DNA of 64,000 bases from Pristionchus mayeri (lineage: Eukaryota > Nematoda > Chromadorea > Rhabditida > Neodiplogasteridae). Shown in pieces: positions 57,168-64,000 of this stretch. Where the stretch lies: assembly GCA_036245805.1 (NCBI GenBank), contig BTRK01000004.1:26583541-26647540 (forward strand), given 5' to 3'. Both the position numbers and the translations under genes were made by a program. Position 1 is the stretch's first letter. The number at the start of each line of letters is the position of its first letter. The notes below the pieces were generated by a model that worked only from the letters and a program-made list of their open reading frames with translations, made no database searches and was not told the DNA's origin.

Positions 57168-58640
57168 CTATAACATATAAAGTACAGTCAATAAAGCAAT
57201 CGAAAGGAAGTTAGGAATGGCTGTTGATCCGGACGATGCATCAATCAGTTCTGCATTTTGGCATTTGGAGTCTCCTCTGGTGTTCACTTCGATCCAGTCA
57301 CAATAATACTTTATGTTCGTGTAAACACCTACAAGTATTGAATGGGACTGAAGAGAGAGTGGAAGGACCTGGTGAAATGTCCTGCTCAATCAGATATTTG
57401 TCGTTATTCAGACCGAATGATGTCAATCCAATCTGATGATTGAGAAGAGATTATTTGAATATCTGTAAATCGATCTAACCTGGAACCATCTCCCACTCTT
57501 CGAGTTCATCACCAACGGCCCCCCACTGTCACCCTGAGTACATCACTCAGTTCTCTCGCATGGAAAGAGACTCTTACGGGTGCCGTTCCATGTCCATATG
57601 ATCCAGCACACAACTGTCTCTCGATGATGTTGTCCCCACTGAGGAGTTTCCATCGTTTGCTGAGATGATGAATTGATTGGAGACGAGAAGATCTCTCTGA
57701 CGTGCACACATCGATGGGAATGAGAGGAAGAAGAGTCTCGAGAAGAGAGCGAGAGGCGAAGAAATCCTCCCGTTCACCACGATCTGATTGGAGAATGAAT
57801 GAATGAGTGATTGAGTCAACTCACGATTCGCCATTCCGAATCCCGTGGCAATGGCTATCGAATCTTCTTGAATGGAAGTGTTGATGGAGGGCAGACAAAC
57901 CGGGGATACGGTATCATCGAAGGAGAGGGCATCTTCCAACTGAATCCCTCTCTCTCCCTCATTCCTCCTCTCTCTCCACCTCAATCAGTGCTATATCATT
58001 GACCATCGTCGTGTTCCCCAGAACTCCTTCTACTTCTGGCTCGTAGTCTTCGTGCACTGTGAAGTTGCGAAAGTGTGCATTCTGGAAGAATGAGTATGGT
58101 CTTTCCTCTCTTCGATCTCTCACCAGATGGGAATCATTCTCAGAGGCACGTACACTTCCGAAGACGACGGAGGAGAGAAGACGATTGTCATCACTCAATA
58201 CATCCTTCCCTTCTTCCTCTCTCACTCACTCACAAGCAATGGGCAGCAGTCAGAATCCATCGAGATCCGATTATTGCACCTGCAATGGAGAAAGAAGCAC
58301 CGTCCCATAAATGAAAGCCCGCACCTCCACATAAGAATACTCTAGTAGGAGAACGCGTCTTGATGAGTACCTGGAAGGAAGTAGAAGAGAGAGAGAGAGG
58401 GGGGGAAGAGATGGTACCTGCCATGGCCACTTCCCCAAGGGGGATTCCACTCCCCCCATGATCTGCAGTTATTGAATTGGGAGAAGGAAAAGAAGGAGGA
58501 CGACCCACTCGAGAGAGGGAGAACTTGTGCAGAAACTGATCGAAGATATTTTGACGTGATGGAGCAGATCTTCCACAGCCGTGGACTTGGCCTTCAACGG
58601 AGAGAGAAAAGAGAAGAGAGGAGAGAATGAGGTGTCGCAT
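57168..58640 (-). CDS. Secreted trypsin-like serine protease with hydrophobic C-terminal tail, 10 exons
   Basis: Exons: 58640-58509, 58462-58418, 58370-58234, 58193-58124, 58081-57980, 57939-57825, 57783-57578, 57533-57480, 57432-57369, 57328-57168, about 361 residues, all in phase. It starts with a signal peptide (MRHLILSSLLFSLSVEG), then a propeptide with one Cys. The activation site is SLSR/IMGGVESPLGKWPWQ. The catalytic triad is visible: His in ILTAAHC, Asp in NDIALIE, Ser in GDSGGPL. The S1-pocket region reads GTAPGDSGG, so residue 189 (chymotrypsin numbering) is not Asp and the usual Cys191 is absent; trypsin-like specificity is doubtful. GVYTNIKYYCDWI closes the fold. The C-terminus adds about 35 residues ending in a hydrophobic stretch (FLSIALLTVLYML) after a small-residue patch (DASSGS), which would suit a GPI anchor. 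Confidence 0.9.
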
Positions 58641-59351
58641 CTCGGAGGGAACTGAGAATGGAAGGGAGGGGAAGAGCGGGATGGAAACTGTTTGAGCATC
58701 GTTTCAATAAGTCATCCCATTTAGGGTATTCATTCCATTGGAAGGAAGGATGAGAAGGAGAAGAGATGGCGTTGTCTGCAAGATTATCGATCCCCCCCTT
58801 TCCCCCCTCCACTATTCACTTTTCTATTCAATTCTTCTTTCGAATTGCACTTTGCTTCAACATCTGAGCATCCAATTCTTTATTTTCTGCTTTCAAACGA
58901 ATCCACTACTTACACTACAAAGGACGGAAACATGAATGGTACAGTAAGTGAGAAGGGAAGTGATTGAGATGAATGATACAAAGGGTGAAATGGAACCGAG
59001 ATGTCCACTCTATCGACTACTTATTAGCAAGTACATGGAAGTGATAAAGCGATTGAATGGAGAAAGAACTCTTAGAGAGTAGTGAGATGGGTGTCATCTC
59101 GAGAGGCAAGATCGGGTCTACGACCAGTTGATACACGAAGAGAGGAGAAGAGGAAGACACTTCAAGGCAGTAGAAAGGAGAAGGAAAGGATCAATCAAAG
59201 CAACAATTGATATGGCAAAAGGAATAGAAAGCAATGCGAATGGAAGTTAAGTGCAGTAACAATTGAGACCTAATCAATACCGTAAGTCTCTACAAACAAT
59301 ACTACGATGGCTCAGCGAAGCTACAGTAATCTGAAAGTCGTGGTGGAAGTC
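58641..59351. other. Intergenic between the protease and the ADAMTS gene
   Basis: About 710 bases downstream of the ADAMTS stop and upstream of the protease start, both on the minus strand. Short frames only; no gene seen. It probably holds the ADAMTS 3' UTR and the protease promoter. Confidence 0.5.
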
Positions 59352-62300
59352 TCAGATCTTTCGAATGGCCTCGAAGACGAGTCCTTTGTACTTGTCAGGG
59401 GCACATCTCCCACAGTATCCACCACAAACACCCTCGATCACAGTGTTATTCTGAATACGGTAGATAGTGCAAGGGAGCTGTCGGTGGGTCAACTTACCAT
59501 CTTTCGATCTATTCTCGACTGAGTTCTGGTTCCCTTGTCTTCCCAGAGTAGATCATCTACTATCCTCACTCCGATTCCTCGTAGATCGACGGAGAATCTA
59601 CCCTGTAGGGGGGAAAGAGTGAATGGGGGGAGGGGGGGAGGGGGGAAAGGGGAGATCTCACCTGGGGACAGTCTCGCATACTGTAGCAGTCTCCTGCAGT
59701 TGCATACGAGACAGGAACTCCAGAGAGAGTGACGGCGAATGAGAAATCGTTGACTGAAAGGAAGAGAGGAGAGGGGAGGGGAGGAGGGACTCACTGTTGA
59801 TCTTCCTGTTGTGGAGATCCACTCTTATCTTGGTGAACTGAGTGAATCCAGCATTCGCATCTCCATCATCAGTACATGCACACGAATCATTCCTATTTCC
59901 ATCGTATGGACAAGTGAGGGGTTGAGTCAGTCTGCAAGGGAAAGAGAAGGGTGAGAAGGGTAGGTGGAGATACTACCGTTTCCCATAGATCTCAGCGTAG
60001 TTGGATGATGGATCGACATTGAGATATGCACGAGGAATGGTCTCATTCATTCGAGTACAGAATACGTGTATGGGGTACCCTGAAGGGAATGGAAGGGATC
60101 GAGAGTGGAGGGAGGGGATCTACCGTCTAGAAGGAGAGTGTAGTTCCCGTCCCTGAGTCCACTGGAATTGCCCTGATTCTGCTGTCTAATCTCCTCGCAC
60201 GAAGAGGCGACACCTGAATGTGATCCTTCCCCCTCCCCCTCTCTCCATGGTCTCCTTACAATTCTTGAGGAAGCATTCCTGTGTGCGAGGTGGACGAGTG
60301 ACGATTGCCAGGCATTCCTTCTTGTCTGCTCTCTCTCCCGTCGCAGTCACCACACACTTCACCCTCCTTCTCCCCACTCCTTTCCCACACGAGGATGAAC
60401 ACTCAAGGGACTCGTTCAGGGGGGGGAGAGAGGGGTCACTCACAGTCTGCCATGGTCCAGTCTCCCAATTGAACTTGGCAGTGCATGATGGAAGGGAGCA
60501 CTTCCTGGTCCTCTCTGGTTCTTCGAGGGCGGAGCATTTCTCACGAGGGACTGAGGATTCGGAGAGAGACACTGAAGGAGGAGAATGGAGGGGGAGAGGA
60601 GACTCCACTCACCATCCACTGCCATCTTTCCCTTCAATCTACATTCGAAGGATCGAGTCTGAGTGCCGTTGCCACATGAAGCAGAACACTGCAAGAGAGG
60701 ATCTCGAAGATGACGTCGGCATGCAACTCACAGTCTGCCAGGGGGCGGGCACCCAGTGGTAGGGACAACCAGAGGTGGAGCAACTCCTGAGAGGAATCGA
60801 TTGGATGATGTCACTGGTTGCGATCACCTGGCTAGTGGAGGTCTACCAGCAGTGCACATCCTGGCAGGGGCTCGCTTCCCACTGGAGGACATGCAGTAGA
60901 CACGACGATACTGAGACTTGCGGGCACAGGGATCAGTGCACTTAAAGGAGGGAATGAAGGAGAGAAGGAGAGAAGGAGGAGTGAGTGAATGAACTGCCAC
61001 CACTGGGATTAGAGAGAGCACTGATACTGCACGGGAATCGACCTTACGAGGCAGTGGTATACCTACCATCAACAAGAGAAGACTCGTTTGATAACGAGAA
61101 TGATTGGAGTGAACACAGCCTGAATCCCCCTTCTTCCTTCGAAAGAATGAGAATAGAGGGAGAATATACCCACCAGACTCCAGGGGGTAGTTGTCCATTT
61201 GTAGGCTGGACAAGGGGGGCCGTAGCACTTGGATGACTCCACGGGCTTAGGAAGATGAGAACATTCTGGAAGAAGGAGAAATTGGAGTGCGAAGAGGGAG
61301 GAGGAGGGGGATATCTCTAACCAGAGAAGGGGGCAGCAGTTGTTCTTCCTCGTTGACAGAGAACAGCTCGAGAGTGAACTCCCGTTCCACAAGAGACAGA
61401 ACACTCAAAGATCAAAGATCATAGAGAAGGGAGAGAGGGGGACGTACTTCTCCCCATGGCTGAGTCTTCCATCGAGCACATCGAGATCTACACGCCATCG
61501 TTGCATTCGGCTTAGTCGTCTGAATATCTATGATCGTCCAATTGAAAAGATCAAAGATAACCTCATCGCAGAGGGTCGAGGCCACTTTCAGTTTGGTGTC
61601 AGAATTGAGACACGAGACGATTCTCCTCCTTTCTCCCTTTCCACATTTGGCAGAACACTGAAAGGAACTCCGTTTGAACTTTGATCTTTGATCTGTGTGA
61701 AGAGAAAAGGGAACTAAGCCAGACTGGGATAGAGTGAGGCGATGGATGAATAGTAGGAAGAGAATTATGAGTAAAGAGAAAGAGAGAGAGAGAGAGAGAT
61801 TACTGTATTGGAATGGAGCGTGAGAGTGTTTCATGCTCCTTGTTAGTAGTAGTGTACGATAATGCATGCACACAACACGGCACACAACATGCAGAGAAGA
61901 GTACGGTATACGACACGGGATATCGATCGATTGACCACATTTATTGCACGATTATTAATTATTAGACACCGATAAGTATACAAATTGAGTGATGATGGCG
62001 AGATGCAAGATGAGTTCTGAAACCACGACTGGAAGAGAGAGACTCTCTCTATTCCATGTACTATGTCGTCTGTTAGAGAAGACGAGAGAGTGGGCGGAAC
62101 GAGGAGGGTCAGACACGAGAAATACGAATACATTAATACACCGAGTAACGAGAAAAGAAACGAAGGCGACTCCTAGGGAATGATGCATTGTGTATGTGTT
62201 GTACAGTGTTCGAGGCTCCTTCGTCGTGTGGTGTGTAGTGAAGTGAGTGCGTCGAGTGCGAGCAAGCAAGCCGACCAATACGAAACGAAAGAATCGAGCG

Positions 62301-64000
62301 CACGGCGTATTGAATGGCAGTGAAGAGATGGGAGAGATCAGAGATTGGAAGAGATAACGAAGAGAATCATAAGGGAATAAGCACCTATTCTATGGAGAGA
62401 TGGGAACTCGTGTCGGATTATCACCTATCACACATATCCTATATAACAACTACAACAAAAACAGAAATGACGATGCATGAGAATGCATCGATATCAATTA
62501 TCGATTAACTGAACTACTATTGGATAGTCTGGCTAATATTCGTGGATGGCCCTTTCGCCTTCTGGGATGGGAATGGCGTACCGCACTCCAATGGGAAGTT
62601 GACCATTCGAGTGAAGAAGGAAGAAGAGAAGTGAGATGAGTAGGAGAAGGAGTTGAAGAGGAACACAATGGAAGAAGACAATCACGCTGTTCCACTGGTT
62701 TAGAACTCTGAAGAGAAGAGAGGAGAGAGAGAGGGGAGACCATTCCATCGTACTCAATGAGATACTAACCTTACACTCAGCGTCAACGACCTTCTTCCCG
62801 CTGGTCGAATGCTCACACCATACAGTTCTTCTCTGCTCCCCTCCTCCACAAGACACCGAACACTGCAGGGTTGGACTCGTACGAGGTCTCGAAGGGAATC
62901 TATACCGTAGTCCACGGTGAAATCTGCCATGCGTGCTCTTCCTTCGGACACGATTCCTTGTTGCAAGCCTGAAGTCATTGATAGAATCGAATGAACAGGG
63001 ATGATGGACCTCGAATTGTTTCGGCTTCGTTCCGATGCAATGATTTCTCTCGCAGATGACTTCTCTCCTTCTCCATCCTCCACCACAAGAGACGGAACAC
63101 TTCGTCCATGGCTGAGACTTCCAGAGACCGGGAGGAGATTCACGACCAGAGGGACAAGCAGAGATTGAACATGGACGAGTTGGCTAGAAGGAAGATTTAG
63201 GGAAGGATGAAGAGGAAGAGGGACTCACTTCGGGTCTCTTCTCTACATCACAAGTAGTATCGGGGAGGACGAGGGAGGAATTGGTGGTGGAGACACAAGT
63301 GACTGATCGAGATTCTTCTCCCGATCCACAAGTGATGGGACACTGGAAGGGGGAAGGATGGGGGGGAGGGGGGAGGGGGGAGGATGAACTCACTGGCTGC
63401 CATTCTCCGACTCTCCATTCTCCACATGGTCTATTCACGCACTTCTGTTCACTCTCTACTCTATCCAAATGAGAACAACGAGAGGGAGAAACGACTTCGG
63501 AGTTCTCTCTGCAGATCACCTGAAAGGGAGGAGGTAGAGGGGGAGGGGGAGGGGGAGGGGAGGGGTACGGTACCTGTCTCCTCTGAACTCCTTCTCCACA
63601 CGAAGAAGTGCATGGACTCCAAGGGGCGGATGCCCAATAGACAGAAGGAGGAAGAGGAGGAGAATCGAGAGATGGAATCACGCACTCTCGATCACATCTC
63701 TTCATCGTTCGAGGACGAGATGACTGAAGAGAGAGAGGTTATTTGGTACTTCTTCACGGGAAGGCCACTGTGTCTCCCTAACATTTCAAATGATTAGGCG
63801 CATACTTGGAAAGGAAGTATAGTGTTGTAGATCAGATGTCTCGTACCTTCAGGCAATTGTTCTCATGGACGACACTTCCATTGCGAGTACACTGCACTCT
63901 CCTCTCTTGAGTCCCCTCCCCACAAGAGACTGAACACGACGACCACTCTGATGACTTCCACAGGGCACACGCGATGACTCTGCAACCAGTGACTCCCCCT
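59352..64000 (-). CDS. gon-1: GON-1-type ADAMTS metalloprotease, C-terminal half (partial)
   Basis: Exons in the window: 63979-63847, 63723-63574, 63519-63394, 63342-63229, 63183-63010, 62968-62906, 62862-62770, 62707-62582, 61657-61448, 61403-61322, 61265-61174, 60940-60828, 60786-60732, 60688-60613, 60550-60444, 60401-60260, 60213-60124, 60079-59977, 59931-59795, 59753-59662, 59602-59498, 59450-59352, about 827 residues. Ten thrombospondin type 1 repeats are present, such as WKSSEWSSCSVSCGEG, WASAPWSPCTSSCGEG and WETGPWQTCSSSCGKG. They lead into a C-terminal GON domain: ASSCEEIRQQ, GYPIHVFCTRMN, TCPYDGNRNDSCACTD, NDFSFAVTLSGVPVSY, VDLRGIGVRIVDDLLWE, and CGGYCGRCAP near the stop. In C. elegans GON-1 remodels basement membrane for gonad cell migration; repeats and GON are non-catalytic. 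The protease domain must lie beyond 64000. Confidence 0.94.
61658..62581. other. Longest visible intron of the ADAMTS gene
   Basis: 924 bases between phase-0 exons, far longer than its neighbours (about 30-300 bases). It carries an AG run at 61778-61800 and no open frame or recognisable repeat. Confidence 0.6.

Noticed and set aside
59307..59522. Plus-strand 71-residue protein opposite the end of the ADAMTS gene
   Set aside because: It overlaps the antisense of two GON-domain exons whose phases and Cys pattern are well supported.

Overview
This is a eukaryotic genome window with compact multi-exon genes, short introns, AG acceptors and two 500-base assembly gaps. The gene set points to a nematode, probably a rhabditid or diplogastrid. 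It includes a giant UNC-44/ankyrin-type tail, a bestrophin, a small LU-domain membrane protein, atlastin, pyrroline-5-carboxylate reductase, KTI12, a trypsin-like protease and a GON-1-type ADAMTS. From memory, the C. elegans relatives unc-44, atln-1 and gon-1 all lie on chromosome IV, so the window may be a conserved linkage block. I could not check this.

Layout. Bases 1-14489 (minus) hold the 3' side of a giant protein. One exon of at least 12.5 kb is built of nested repeats and runs off the window, and it is preceded by small exons that include an 18-base microexon. Bases 14990-20230 are repeat territory: two large foldbacks and an octamer/TATA element. Bases 20565-27717 (plus) are a complete 18-exon bestrophin whose introns carry MITEs, foldbacks and a minisatellite copied from one of its own exon/intron junctions. 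Bases 29579-32452 (plus) encode a 175-residue secreted-then-anchored LU-domain protein. Bases 32793-37138 (minus) are a complete 19-exon atlastin with a tRNA-Arg gene in an intron on the opposite strand. Bases 38550-42970 hold a broken CR1-like retrotransposon, a 280-base MITE and a decayed mariner. Bases 43000-49500 are gene-poor and strikingly purine-rich on the plus strand. Bases 49505-50979 (plus, P5C reductase) and 51098-52978 (minus, KTI12) converge. Bases 53007-57010 are a 4-kb MULE-like transposon with about 200-base inverted ends and an intact 11-exon gene (C2H2, partial MULE core, SWIM, PHD). Bases 57168-58640 (minus) encode a chymotrypsin-fold protease with a hydrophobic tail. Bases 59352-64000 (minus) are the C-terminal half of a GON-1-like ADAMTS: ten thrombospondin repeats and a GON domain.

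The host genes work in separate processes: neuronal cytoskeleton, anion channel, ER fusion, proline synthesis, tRNA wobble modification and matrix remodelling. The window does not form an operon-like unit. Its most unusual parts are the giant repetitive exon, the MULE derivative that lacks its first catalytic block yet keeps a perfectly spliceable gene, and the bestrophin minisatellite that multiplies a splice donor. All exon coordinates were worked out by hand from splice signals, reading phase and recognised protein families; no database search was run.
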